Source: Agrilactobacillus composti DSM 18527 = JCM 14202 (GTDB lineage Bacteria > Bacillota > Bacilli > Lactobacillales > Lactobacillaceae). From it: 64,000 nucleotides of DNA. The number at the start of each line of letters is the position of its first letter. Within the stretch, counting starts at the first letter, position 1. A program made the translations under genes and the position numbers. Under the pieces are notes generated by a model. It was not told the origin of the DNA and made no database searches. It saw nothing but the letters and a program-made list of their open reading frames with translations. Of this stretch, positions 37,113-47,200 are shown piece by piece. The DNA lies in NCBI RefSeq assembly GCF_001436375.1, contig NZ_AZGA01000002.1, positions 62,001 to 126,000 on the forward strand. The letters run 5' to 3'.

Positions 37113-37859
37113 TCAAGCCTCCAATCTACGTACCAGTAAATCATCTTGGTAGTCATTTTGCTGACAGTCTATCCGCCCATTTTTAGCCAATTCCAACACT
37201 GCCAAAAAGGTCGTGACCGTATCGTCTAAAGCTTGATAGCGGTCCTTAGGATGAGCGATCAATAGATTTGAAAAGGGCACTGTCCCAGAACACTGGGCTA
37301 AGTATGCCAGAACTTTTTTGATTTGAGCGCGGACGGACACATGCTCACCGCGAACTTCTTTTTGCACTGGTAACTTGGCCAAGCGCCGCTGTAATACCAG
37401 ATTCATCGTTTGATTCAGTTGGTTCAAATCAATCACTCCGGGTTGTAAAGGGATCTGTAAGTCACTAGCTGCCGTTGTGGGCGCTTTAACATAATACTTA
37501 GCCCGGACAGCTGCTTTTTGTTTTAACGCTGCTGCGGCTGTTTTATAGGCCTGATAGCTCAACAATTGACTGACTAACTCATCCCGGGGATCAAGCGCCA
37601 TGTCGGGTTCATCTGGTGACAATTCAGGCTGGGGCAGCAGGAGTTTACTCTTGATTTCCATCAGATTTGTGGCCATAACCAAATAGTCACCAACCGTATC
37701 TAGTTGCCGCACGTCGATTTTGTGCAAATAAGCTAGATATTGATTGGTGATTTCGGCAATTGGAATATCATAAATATCAATTTTCGAAGCCTTAATTAAA
37801 TAAAGTAATAAGTCCAAGGGCCCTTCAAATTCTGGTAATACTAATTTTAATCCTGCCAC
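37113..37859 (-). CDS. scpA: Segregation and condensation protein A
   Basis: ScpA is the kleisin that bridges the SMC heads. The 248-residue protein begins AGLKLVLPEFEGPLDLLLYLIKASKIDIYDIPIAEITNQYL, the diagnostic N-terminal domain, and ends in a winged-helix domain that binds the other SMC head. The start is GTG with AGGAG 8 bp upstream. ribT ends 3 bp before it and scpB follows at once, giving the operon ribT-scpA-scpB-rluB. SMC is not in the window. Confidence 0.94.
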   Translation of the reverse strand: MAGLKLVLPEFEGPLDLLLYLIKASKIDIYDIPIAEITNQYLAYLHKIDVRQLDTVGDYLVMATNLMEIKSKLLLPQPELSPDEPDMALDPRDELVSQLLSYQAYKTAAAALKQKAAVRAKYYVKAPTTAASDLQIPLQPGVIDLNQLNQTMNLVLQRRLAKLPVQKEVRGEHVSVRAQIKKVLAYLAQCSGTVPFSNLLIAHPKDRYQALDDTVTTFLAVLELAKNGRIDCQQNDYQDDLLVRRLEA

Positions 37860-37862
37860 GGG

Positions 37863-38234
37863 TCATACTCCTGTTTGATGACGGTTATGTTCGATCCATT
37901 TGGCGACCAGCTTCGTCGTATCAAGGGACCCCATCATTTTCTGTTGTGGGTAAAGTTTACGCAGTTGATCTAAAATTAAAAACGAATTACCCTCACCACG
38001 ATCTGATGGCATTAACGAAATCCAACGCACGACAATATATTTATCCGCCACTTCAATCCCAACGACACCAGAAAAATCATCTGAATTGTTCTTCCACAAA
38101 TATAACTCATGGTTATTGTCATCTTGATATAGCGCAATTTCATTCGTCAGCGTGTTTAAATCCTTTAGATCAGGTATAAAAGACAGCAAGCCCATGGCTA
38201 TCTTTTCATAACTACTCTTGTATTTGACTAACAT
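37863..38234 (-). CDS. ribT: RibT-like GNAT-family acetyltransferase
   Basis: A 123-residue GNAT-fold protein that matches RibT, named for its place after the rib operon in B. subtilis, though it lies beside scpA here as in many lactobacilli. The acceptor is unknown. VGIEVADKYIVVRWISL forms the central strands, and PSDRGEGNSFLILDQL is the acetyl-CoA P-loop (RGEGNS). The start is the ATG at 38234 with GGAGG upstream. There is no riboflavin synthesis gene in the window, so a riboflavin link is only by name. Confidence 0.8.
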   Translation of the reverse strand: MLVKYKSSYEKIAMGLLSFIPDLKDLNTLTNEIALYQDDNNHELYLWKNNSDDFSGVVGIEVADKYIVVRWISLMPSDRGEGNSFLILDQLRKLYPQQKMMGSLDTTKLVAKWIEHNRHQTGV

Positions 38235-38297
38235 GATGACCTCCATTCACCGCCTTACATACCCTAATACTTTAGCACATAAACCTATTGGGCTCAA

Positions 38298-39188
38298 CTA
38301 AGCCCGGGGATGGGTCTTATTATAAACTTGGCGAATTTTTTTTGTCGATAAGTGGGTATAAATTTGCGTGGTCGCAATGTCTGTATGCCCCAATAAAGTC
38401 TGGACTACCCTTAGATCGGCCCCATTTTCTAAGAGATGGGTAGCAAAAGAATGACGCAGGGTATGGGGCGTGACATCTTTGGTGATCCCGCACTGTAAGA
38501 TATACTTCTTAATGATTTTCCAAATCGCCTGTCTAGTCAAGGGCTGGCCTCTAAAATTCAAAAATACGACGCCGCTTTGGGGGCTATGTTTAGCCGCAAA
38601 ACTCGGGCGGATCCCTGTGAGGTACTGGCTTAACCAATCACTAGCCACATCCCCAATAGGCAGCATACGTTCTTTATTCCCTTTCCCAATGGTTTGAATC
38701 AGCCCAATGGCTAAATGCAGCTGGCCTAATTGTAAATGGGTCAATTCACTGACCCGCAGCCCAGTGGCATATAAAACCTCCAAAATAGCCCGGTCACGTA
38801 CCCCTAACGGCTTTTGCGTGTCTGGAGCCGCCAATAGCTGACCCACTTCGGCAATCGATAAAACCACGGGTAATTTTTGCTGTGGCTTGGGTAAATTGAT
38901 TTGGGTCATAGGGTCGCTCTTAAGCTGGTGTTCATTTAACAGGTATTGATAAAATTTGCGTAAAGCCGATACCATCCGTGCCAAAGACCGGGTAGCTTTG
39001 CCTAATTTAGCTTGCTGTTTTAAAAATTCCGCGATCACCGCGCTGTCTTCAGGAAAGCTCGCGATTTGCCGCGCCTGTAAAAAAGCCCTGAATTGTTTCA
39101 AATCCTCGTAATAGCTAGCCTGAGTTTGCGGTGATAGCCCTCTTTCAATCTCTAAGTAGTGAATATAGTCCTTGATCAACTCTTCCAA
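38298..39188 (-). CDS. xerD: Tyrosine recombinase XerD
   Basis: The second recombinase of dif dimer resolution. The 296-residue protein has all active-site residues: Arg145 in ATGLRVSEL, Lys169 in IGKGNKER, His242 and Arg245 in TPHTLRH, His268 in LGHTD, and nucleophile Tyr277. It is assigned XerD, not XerC, from the neighbouring fur-ribT-scpAB, the usual XerD location in Firmicutes. The start is TTG with GGTGGGGG about 10 bp upstream. Lactococci use a single XerS, so having both XerC and XerD separates this organism from them. Confidence 0.92.
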   Translation of the reverse strand: MEELIKDYIHYLEIERGLSPQTQASYYEDLKQFRAFLQARQIASFPEDSAVIAEFLKQQAKLGKATRSLARMVSALRKFYQYLLNEHQLKSDPMTQINLPKPQQKLPVVLSIAEVGQLLAAPDTQKPLGVRDRAILEVLYATGLRVSELTHLQLGQLHLAIGLIQTIGKGNKERMLPIGDVASDWLSQYLTGIRPSFAAKHSPQSGVVFLNFRGQPLTRQAIWKIIKKYILQCGITKDVTPHTLRHSFATHLLENGADLRVVQTLLGHTDIATTQIYTHLSTKKIRQVYNKTHPRA

Positions 39189-39205
39189 AAAAAGTTACCC
39201 CCACC

Positions 39206-39670
39206 TTATTTGGCCACATCCTGCATCTTTTCAGCGCATTCAGAACACAAGCCCTCAATGTTTGTGGCGTTAAAATCATGGTTGGATTGAAAATGATACT
39301 CGGCAGCAATCATACTAGTCAAGCGCTGCATGAAGTTTTGATCCACATCGATGACCCGTCCACAATTTTTACAAATCAACTGAATCCCGCGGCTATGAAT
39401 CAATTCATAGCGTACGATGCCATCTGTGTTAATGGCATTTTTCTTCAATACTTGGATATTCATCAAAATTTCTAAAGTACGGTAAACCGTTGCCAGTCCA
39501 ATATCTCTGGAAACCTCTTTGGTTAGCATAAAAATCTTCTCAGCAGTTAAATGTTGATCTTGATGACGGACTAAAACATCCACTAATGCTGCTCTTTGTG
39601 GGGTCATTTTAAACCCTGATTTTTTCAATTGTTTTTGAATGGTTGTTTTTAATTGCTGTTCTTTTTTCAT
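39206..39670 (-). CDS. Fur-family transcriptional regulator with altered regulatory metal site
   Basis: A 154-residue Fur/PerR-family DNA-binding protein. The winged helix (MTPQRAALVDVL...GLATVYRTLEIL) is standard, and both CxxC pairs of the structural zinc site (Cys100/103 and 142/145) are kept. The regulatory metal site is not: aligned without gaps to B. subtilis PerR, residues 89, 95 and 97 are Glu, Gly and Gln where PerR has Asp85, His91 and His93; His40 and Asp108 match His37 and Asp104. The HHH motif of Fur/Zur is also absent. Fur, PerR or Zur cannot be told from this. The ATG at 39670 has GAGG upstream; it is 17 bp before xerD. Confidence 0.9.
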   Translation of the reverse strand: MKKEQQLKTTIQKQLKKSGFKMTPQRAALVDVLVRHQDQHLTAEKIFMLTKEVSRDIGLATVYRTLEILMNIQVLKKNAINTDGIVRYELIHSRGIQLICKNCGRVIDVDQNFMQRLTSMIAAEYHFQSNHDFNATNIEGLCSECAEKMQDVAK

Positions 39671-39749
39671 AATTAGCCTCAAAATTGGTTGTCTAATAAC
39701 GAAATGCCATAAAATAAAAGCCTAAAAACATTTTTTCATAAAGTGCGAT

Positions 39750-40616
39750 TTATTTCAACTTGGTTTGATTGTCAGTTTCTTCGATCAAGCCAGCTTTTAA
39801 TAAGTGCCCTAAGGCACGCTTAAAGGCACCCTTAGAAATACCAAAAAATTCTTTGATTGCAGCGGGATCGCTTTTATCATTAAAATCAATCGCATGATTA
39901 GGGTTACGTTTTAACACGGCTAAAATCATCCCCGCATCATCGCCAATCTCCTCATAAGCTCGCGGCCGCAGGGAAATATTCAACATACCGTCGGCAGTTA
40001 GGCCAATCACCCGGCCAGAAACATGTTCTCCTAAGCGTGGTTCAACATCCCGTTCAGTATTATGAATAAACCCTAAATAATAGTCATCTGTCAATAATAA
40101 ACTTCCCACTGCCCGCAGCCGATAAGTTGTCCCAGAGACATCTTTATTGCGGTCGGCTTGCGAAGCCCGATTAGAGATAGCTTCAAAGATGGTTTCATCA
40201 GCCAATTTGCCCCACATCCGGCCCTTTTTATCCACGGATAGGGTAATCATTAGGCGATCCCCCACAGCTGGCCAAATTTGCTTATTTTCAGGTAAATCGT
40301 CAATGGAAACGACCAGATCTTTATCTGGCAAACCCACATCCACAAATACCCCTAAGTCCCGGCGAACTTCAGTCACCGTGCCATAAGCGTAGTGGTCTAA
40401 GCGCGCCTTCGGTAAAATAGTCGTTAAGCGCAGTTGATGTTTTTTATCTTCATAAATAAAGCCCGTGATACTCGTCCCCACGCTAGGGACTGTTTCAAAC
40501 TCACTTCTGTTGGTAGCTAATGTCTGCCCAGAAATCTGTGAAAAAACTGCTTTGTCATTAACTTCGGTCACATTGGCTGCTTGAATCGTGCCAATTTTGT
40601 CTAATAGTTCTGTCAT
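39750..40616 (-). CDS. cvfB: S1-domain RNA-binding protein CvfB
   Basis: CvfB (YitL) is an RNA-binding protein linked to virulence control in S. aureus. The 288-residue protein has S1-like domains (IGTIQAANVTEVNDKAVF; YGTVTEVRRDLGVFVDVGL; a third near 150) and a C-terminal winged helix (DPAAIKEFFGISKGAFKRALGHLLKAGLIEE). The start is the ATG at 40616 with AAGGAG upstream. It is next to the DUF441 gene and not far from pyk. The target RNAs are unknown. Confidence 0.92.
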   Translation of the reverse strand: MTELLDKIGTIQAANVTEVNDKAVFSQISGQTLATNRSEFETVPSVGTSITGFIYEDKKHQLRLTTILPKARLDHYAYGTVTEVRRDLGVFVDVGLPDKDLVVSIDDLPENKQIWPAVGDRLMITLSVDKKGRMWGKLADETIFEAISNRASQADRNKDVSGTTYRLRAVGSLLLTDDYYLGFIHNTERDVEPRLGEHVSGRVIGLTADGMLNISLRPRAYEEIGDDAGMILAVLKRNPNHAIDFNDKSDPAAIKEFFGISKGAFKRALGHLLKAGLIEETDNQTKLK

Positions 40617-40657
40617 TTGTGCACTCCTTGTGAGATCATTCATCTCAATTGCCCCGT

Positions 40658-41119
40658 TTATTTACCGGGTAACAAATTGAAAACCGTTAAAATGGTGTAA
40701 GTGATACCTGAGGCAATCACTGGGCCGGCAGCGATCCCCTTTAAGAAGACCACGCCCATAATTGTTCCGAAAACTAAGGCCACTGTAATTTCTGGGCTTT
40801 GAGCTAACAGGCCCACGCCCTTTGAAGACCACACCGCCACTAAAATGCCACAGGCCACGGCAATAAAGCCGACGGGGCTCTTAAACGCGTTGAACAAGTC
40901 TTTAAACCCAATCCGGCCGGTGGCAATGGGGATCAAAATCGCAATGGAGATGATCGTGACCCCCCAGTTGATACCCTTGGCATTAATAATGGGAAATAAT
41001 TTATTTGAAAAAGGAAAAAGCTTCAAAATTAAGACAACAGCCGCGGCAATAATCAGCGATTGATTCTTTCCCAACACGGCGACTAATAAAATAATTCCTA
41101 GAAATAGCCAGCTCTCCAC
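40658..41119 (-). CDS. DUF441/YeaL-family membrane protein
   Basis: A 153-residue membrane protein with four hydrophobic segments, matching the DUF441 (YeaL) family ([18 protein letters not shown]...GITIGVMIPIATG-like core). The preferred start is GTG at 41119 with AAAGTGGTG 6 bp upstream; an ATG six codons earlier has no ribosome binding site. The function is unknown. The pyk terminator lies between pyk and this gene, leaving 80 bp for a promoter. Confidence 0.85.
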   Translation of the reverse strand: MESWLFLGIILLVAVLGKNQSLIIAAAVVLILKLFPFSNKLFPIINAKGINWGVTIISIAILIPIATGRIGFKDLFNAFKSPVGFIAVACGILVAVWSSKGVGLLAQSPEITVALVFGTIMGVVFLKGIAAGPVIASGITYTILTVFNLLPGK

Positions 41120-41200
41120 ATACAACACCACTTTCATCAATATCTTACTTAGCTTAACAAAAATACACCCTAAAAAAAAGTGCCAGACCATAAAAAAGAA

Positions 41201-41240
41201 AAGAAAGCTAAGATGAGTGATCAAGTCGTCTTAGCTTTCT
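41201..41240 (-). terminator. Rho-independent terminator of the pfkA-pyk operon
   Basis: Fifteen-base arms (41201-41215 and 41225-41239) pair with one wobble around a 9-base loop. In the minus-strand RNA a U-rich stretch follows. It lies 60 bp past the pyk stop. Confidence 0.8.
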
Positions 41241-41301
41241 TCAATAATTTAATACATTATATTTTTGAAATTATAAAACTATTCTAGAAAAGAGATTCAA
41301 A

Positions 41302-43071
41302 TTAAAGTGAGTTAGAAGCCCCACGGTAAATGACCCCACGACGGGAATCAACAGTGATAACTTCACCATCTTTAATCAATGAAGTGGCATTTTCAGCACC
41401 GACAACGACTGGAATGCCCATGGCGATCCCGACAACAGCCGCGTGAGAAGTCAAACCACCAGTTTCAACAACTAAGGCAGAAGACTTTTCAATAGCTGGC
41501 AAGTAGTCTTTATCAGTTGTTTTTGTAACTAAGATGCCACCATCAACGGCATTATCGACGGCTTCCTTAGCGGAATTAGCGACAACAGCTTTACCTACGA
41601 CAGTTTCATCGCCGACACCTTGGCCCCGAGTTAATTTAGAACCAATTAATTGAACTTTCACCAAATTAGTTGTGCCACTTTCACCAACAGGCACACCGGC
41701 AACGATCAAGATCAAATCGCCTTCCTTGGCAAAACCAAGGTCTTGGGATAATTGGGTAGCAGCGGTGAACATATCATCAGTTGTAGCAGGTTTGTCCGTC
41801 AAGATAGGGTCAACACCCCAGTTAACTGTCAAGCCCCGTTGGGTATCTTCATCAAAAGTTAAAGCTAAAATATCAGCATTAGGCCGATACTTAGAGATCA
41901 TCCGAGCAGTATAACCAGAAGCGGTCGCTGCAACGATTGTTTTAATGTTCAAATCTTCAGCAATACGCACAACAGATTGGCCTAAAGATTCAGTGGCATT
42001 GGTTGTTGCAAAAGCATTGAAACGTTCAGAGGCTAATACACCAGAGTTGCTAACTTCTTCTTCGGTATATTGGTCGATTTTGCTCATAGCAGCAACAGCT
42101 TCAACAGGATAATCCCCGTTAGCACTTTCGCCAGAAAGCATAGTTGCATCAGTACCATCTAAGACAGAGTTGGCAACGTCGGTTACTTCGGCACGAGTTG
42201 GCCGTGGATTTTCTTGCATGGAGTCTAACATTTGGGTGGCAGTGATAACTGGTTTGCCTAAAGCGTTACATTTCTTGATCAAACGTTTTTGAACAAATGG
42301 GACGTTTTCATAAGGAATTTCAACACCCATATCGCCACGGGCAACCATTAAGCCATCAGAAACTTTTAAGATATCATCAATATTATCGATACCTTCTTGG
42401 GATTCGATTTTAGGGAAGATTTGAACGTTTTCTTTATGTTTTTCTTCTAAAAGTTCACGAATATCTAAAACATCTTGGGCTTTACGAACGAAACTTGCGG
42501 AAATAAAGTTAATGTCGTGATCCAAGCCAAAACGAATATCGTCACTATCTTTTTCAGTGATCCCTGGTAAGCGGATTTCAACACCAGGTGCATTAACACC
42601 TTTACGAGAACCGATATAGCCGTCATTTTGAACTTCAGTTACAAGTTCTTTGTTGGCATCGTCTTTTTCAGTGATCTTTAAATCAACTAAGCCATCATCA
42701 ATCAATACATGACCACCGACGTGTGTATCATCATACAAGCCAGGGTATGTAACGGCAATCTTTTCAGGTGTGCCTTCTAAGGTGTCATCCATTGAGATAC
42801 GAATTGTATCCCCTGTATGTGCATCAAAGCCCTTGTTCTTTTGAACAGTTGTCCGAATTTCGGCACCCTTGGTATCTAATACGATACCAACAATTTTACC
42901 GGTTTTCTTTTCTGCTTCGTGAACCATGTTCATCCGTGCTAGATGTTCTTCATGATCACCATGTGAAAAGTTAAAACGGAAAACGTTAGCACCTGCTTCG
43001 ATTAATTTTGTAATGGTTTCAACATCATTACTTGCGGGGCCTAATGTGCTGACAATTTTGGTCTTTTTCAT
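41302..43071 (-). CDS. pyk: Pyruvate kinase with C-terminal PEP-utilizing mobile domain
   Basis: Makes pyruvate and ATP from phosphoenolpyruvate and ADP, the last energy-yielding step of glycolysis. The 589-residue enzyme begins MKKTKIVSTLGPASND at the ATG 43071. It has MVARGDMGVEIP, the ATQMLDSM active-site stretch near 270, and the allosteric C domain. A C-terminal extension of ~110 residues is a PEP-utilizing mobile-domain homologue (GGLTSHAAVVG with the histidine), as in Bacillus pyruvate kinases. It follows pfkA by 75 bp in the pfk-pyk operon. Confidence 0.96.
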   Translation of the reverse strand: MKKTKIVSTLGPASNDVETITKLIEAGANVFRFNFSHGDHEEHLARMNMVHEAEKKTGKIVGIVLDTKGAEIRTTVQKNKGFDAHTGDTIRISMDDTLEGTPEKIAVTYPGLYDDTHVGGHVLIDDGLVDLKITEKDDANKELVTEVQNDGYIGSRKGVNAPGVEIRLPGITEKDSDDIRFGLDHDINFISASFVRKAQDVLDIRELLEEKHKENVQIFPKIESQEGIDNIDDILKVSDGLMVARGDMGVEIPYENVPFVQKRLIKKCNALGKPVITATQMLDSMQENPRPTRAEVTDVANSVLDGTDATMLSGESANGDYPVEAVAAMSKIDQYTEEEVSNSGVLASERFNAFATTNATESLGQSVVRIAEDLNIKTIVAATASGYTARMISKYRPNADILALTFDEDTQRGLTVNWGVDPILTDKPATTDDMFTAATQLSQDLGFAKEGDLILIVAGVPVGESGTTNLVKVQLIGSKLTRGQGVGDETVVGKAVVANSAKEAVDNAVDGGILVTKTTDKDYLPAIEKSSALVVETGGLTSHAAVVGIAMGIPVVVGAENATSLIKDGEVITVDSRRGVIYRGASNSL

Positions 43072-43146
43072 AGATTGAAATCTCTCCTTAGATATATAAT
43101 TTAATGCTGATATAAAAGATAACAAAAAATCATCTTTTTGGAAATA

Positions 43147-44115
<969 letters not shown>

Positions 44116-44168
44116 TCAATCAAATATTCATGAAAATGTATGCACAACACATTTTCAAAGACACTGAT

Positions 44169-44224
44169 AATATACCACCATTTTTGAAAAAAGTCTGTAA
44201 CATTTTGCAATGTAAGTGGTTACA
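44169..44224 (-). promoter_or_regulatory. pfkA promoter with upstream cre-like CcpA site
   Basis: TATATT (44174-44169) is the likely -10. At 44211-44224 is TGTAAGTGGTTACA, which differs from the cre consensus TGWAANCGNTNWCA at one position (T for the central C). Its centre lies near -56 from the expected start, upstream of the promoter, as expected for activation by CcpA rather than blocking. The -35 box is poor. Confidence 0.5.
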
Positions 44225-44245
44225 GCTGAAATATATTTTGTTTCG

Positions 44246-47200
44246 TTATCTGAAAACGATATTTTCTGGCCCTAAAATTTGCTGTAAATCTTGGGCCAAT
44301 TCTGGCGACCAAGTGACCCAATGATCATCTTTGAGCAATATCTTTTTGTCCTCACGCTTTAAGAAAATCACCACCGGGGTATGGCCCCGGTGCGCCATCA
44401 ACAATTGATAAACTCGTTCTCGAAAACTTGCGGTGTCCAGTTCTGGTGGAAATTGTAAGAATAACCGTTTTAATTGTGCTTGTTGCTGTAAAATTGGGGC
44501 TGCTTGAGCGATACTTTGGGCAATCAATTGGGGCGCATGCGCCTTATCCCATTCAAACTTACCTTTGATCACCAAATTTTGTTCCCGATCTAACCAATCA
44601 GCCACCCGCTTAAAGACATTGGGAAAAATCGTGACCCCAAAACTTTGAGATAAGTCTTCCCCATTCAAAAAAGCCATTTGATCCCCCTTTTTGGTGCGAA
44701 TTACCTTAACTTTACGTACATAATACAGCACCGCGCCAGATTTGTCTGGTTGTAACTCTAAAATAGTCACATGGGGGATCTTCTCAAAGCGTTCCAAGGG
44801 ATGCCCCGAAATATAAATCCCTAAAAGCTCAGCTTCTAATTCAATCTTCTGTGATTTGGAATAGTCATCCACATAAACCATCTCTGGCGTCAGAATTTCA
44901 AACAAAGACATGGAATCCCCTGCCAAAGTCACGGTATTGATCAACTTATCCAAATTCACCAGCAGCTGATGCCGATTTGGGATCAAACTGTCGAAAACGC
45001 CAACTTTGATCAAAGGGGTCAGATAATCTGGCTTTACAAATTTCTTGGGTAAACGGCGCAAAAAATCATTAAAATCTTTAAATTCGCCAACTTGACGAGC
45101 AGTTAAAATCGCTTCGATAAAATCTCGACGCATCCCCTTAATGGAAATAAAACCAAATCTAATCTGATTGGCCTGCAGCGTATATTCCTGGACGCTGTGG
45201 TTAATATCTGGTCCTAAAATCGCGATGTGGCGCTTTTTAGCCTCTTGGAGATAGGTTTTCGTTTTGATATTGTTGCCAATGGTCGAATTTAATAAGGCGA
45301 CAAAAAAACTAGCTGGAAAATGACATTTTAAATAGGCCAGCCAAAAGGCTAATTTACTGTAAGCTACTGCATGGGAACGATTAAACCCATAATTGGCAAA
45401 GCTTTCAATATATTCGTACACCAAACGGGCTGAATCAATGGCAATCCCCTTTTCAACTGCACCTTCAATAAACCGCTGCTTGTTTTCATCAATGACAGCC
45501 TTTTTCTTTTTACTCATGGCCCGGCGCAATAAATCAGCTTCTCCTAACGTAAATCCCCCCATAACACTAGCCGCCTGCATGACCTGCTCCTGATAGACTA
45601 AGATGCCATAAGTGGGTTTTAAGATCGGCTCTAAGGCGACATCTGGGTAAATCACGGGCTCCAAACCATTCTTGCGGGCAATAAATGTATCTATATTTTC
45701 CATAGGACCGGGGCGATATAAGGCATTTGTCGCCACAATATCTTCAAATGAATCCGGATGCAAGCGCCGCAAGACCCGTTTGATACCTTCTGATTCAAAC
45801 TGAAACACCCCATTGGTATCCCCTTGTTGAAAAAGCGCCAGGGTTTTAGGATCATCTAAAGGAATCTGTTTTTGATCAAAATCAGCCTGATATTCCCGTT
45901 GCACGTCAGCGACTGTCTGAGCTAGAATATTTAAATTCTTTAACCCCAAGAAGTCCATCTTCAACAAGCCAACCTCTTCCACATTGCCCATCGGATACTG
46001 GGTCAAGGGGATCTCATCGCCACCCATTTGTAAGGCGACCCGCTTGGTCAAAGGCTCATCGCTTAAGACTACGCCGGCAGCATGGGTGGAATAATGCCGG
46101 GGCAGACCCTCTAATTGGGCGGCGGTTCGAAAGATCAATTCATTGGTCTTGTTTTCATGGACAATTTTTTGCAGGGCAGGTGATTGTGCCAAAGCTTGCT
46201 GTAATGTGATTTTTAAGACGTTAGGGACCGCTTTGGACCAGGCGTTGGCTTCCGGCATACTGATGCCAAAAACCCGGCCAACGTCTCGTAGCGCCATTTT
46301 AGCGGCTAAGGTACCAAAGGTAATAATTTGTGCCACGTGATTGGCGCCATAGTGCTGATAAACATAAGCCAGTAATTCATCACGGCGATTATCCGGAATA
46401 TCCAAGTCAATGTCAGGCATGTTGGCCCGATTAGGATTTAAAAATCTTTCAAAAAGTAAATTGTAAGCCAGTGGATCAACTTCAGTAATGGCCAACGCAT
46501 AGGCGACCAACGACCCCGCTGCTGATCCTCGACCAGCACCGGTCATGATATGAACCTGATGGGCATAATTGATCACATCCCAAACGATCAAAAAATAATC
46601 TGAAAAACCCATCTTTTGGATCACTTGTAATTCATAGTCTGCCCTTTGTTGGTAAGCCGTCGGAATCGTTTTACCCAAGCGTTTTTTTAAACCGGCCGTC
46701 ACCAATTGCTGCAAGTAAGTGTCTGCATCTAAGCCAGCCGGCACCTGATACTGCGGCAACTGGGTCCGATGGTGCAAGTTTAGGGTCACATTACAATTTT
46801 CAGCGATCCAATCTGTCATGACTAAGGCTTGCGAAAGGCCTGCGTTTTCAAAAGCTGCCGCCGCTATGTCTGGCGCTGGTAAAAAGAAAGGCCCAGTTTG
46901 TGAATCAGTGGTGGCAGTTGGCGTTAGCTTGGTGCCCGCAGCGATATGTTGTAACACCGTTGCATCAAAAGCTTGTTCTGGCCTAACATAGTCCACTTTG
47001 CCCAGCGCACACAAGGCGATCTGGGTTTGATCGGCCACAGCTTGAAGTTTACTGAGTTGATGGCTGTAATTGCCCTGAACTGTGAGCCCAATGGCTAAGT
47101 TTTGTGGGTCCAGCCAGCTCAATAAGCGATGAATATAGGTCACTTGTGCGGCCGTATCCTGGGTGCCTGCCAGATACTCCAACTCCCCGCGCGGTGGCAA

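Noticed and set aside
7484-39188. Integrase of a mobile element
   Set aside because: Both tyrosine recombinases have the size, active site and neighbours of housekeeping XerC and XerD; no att-like repeats or phage genes are nearby.
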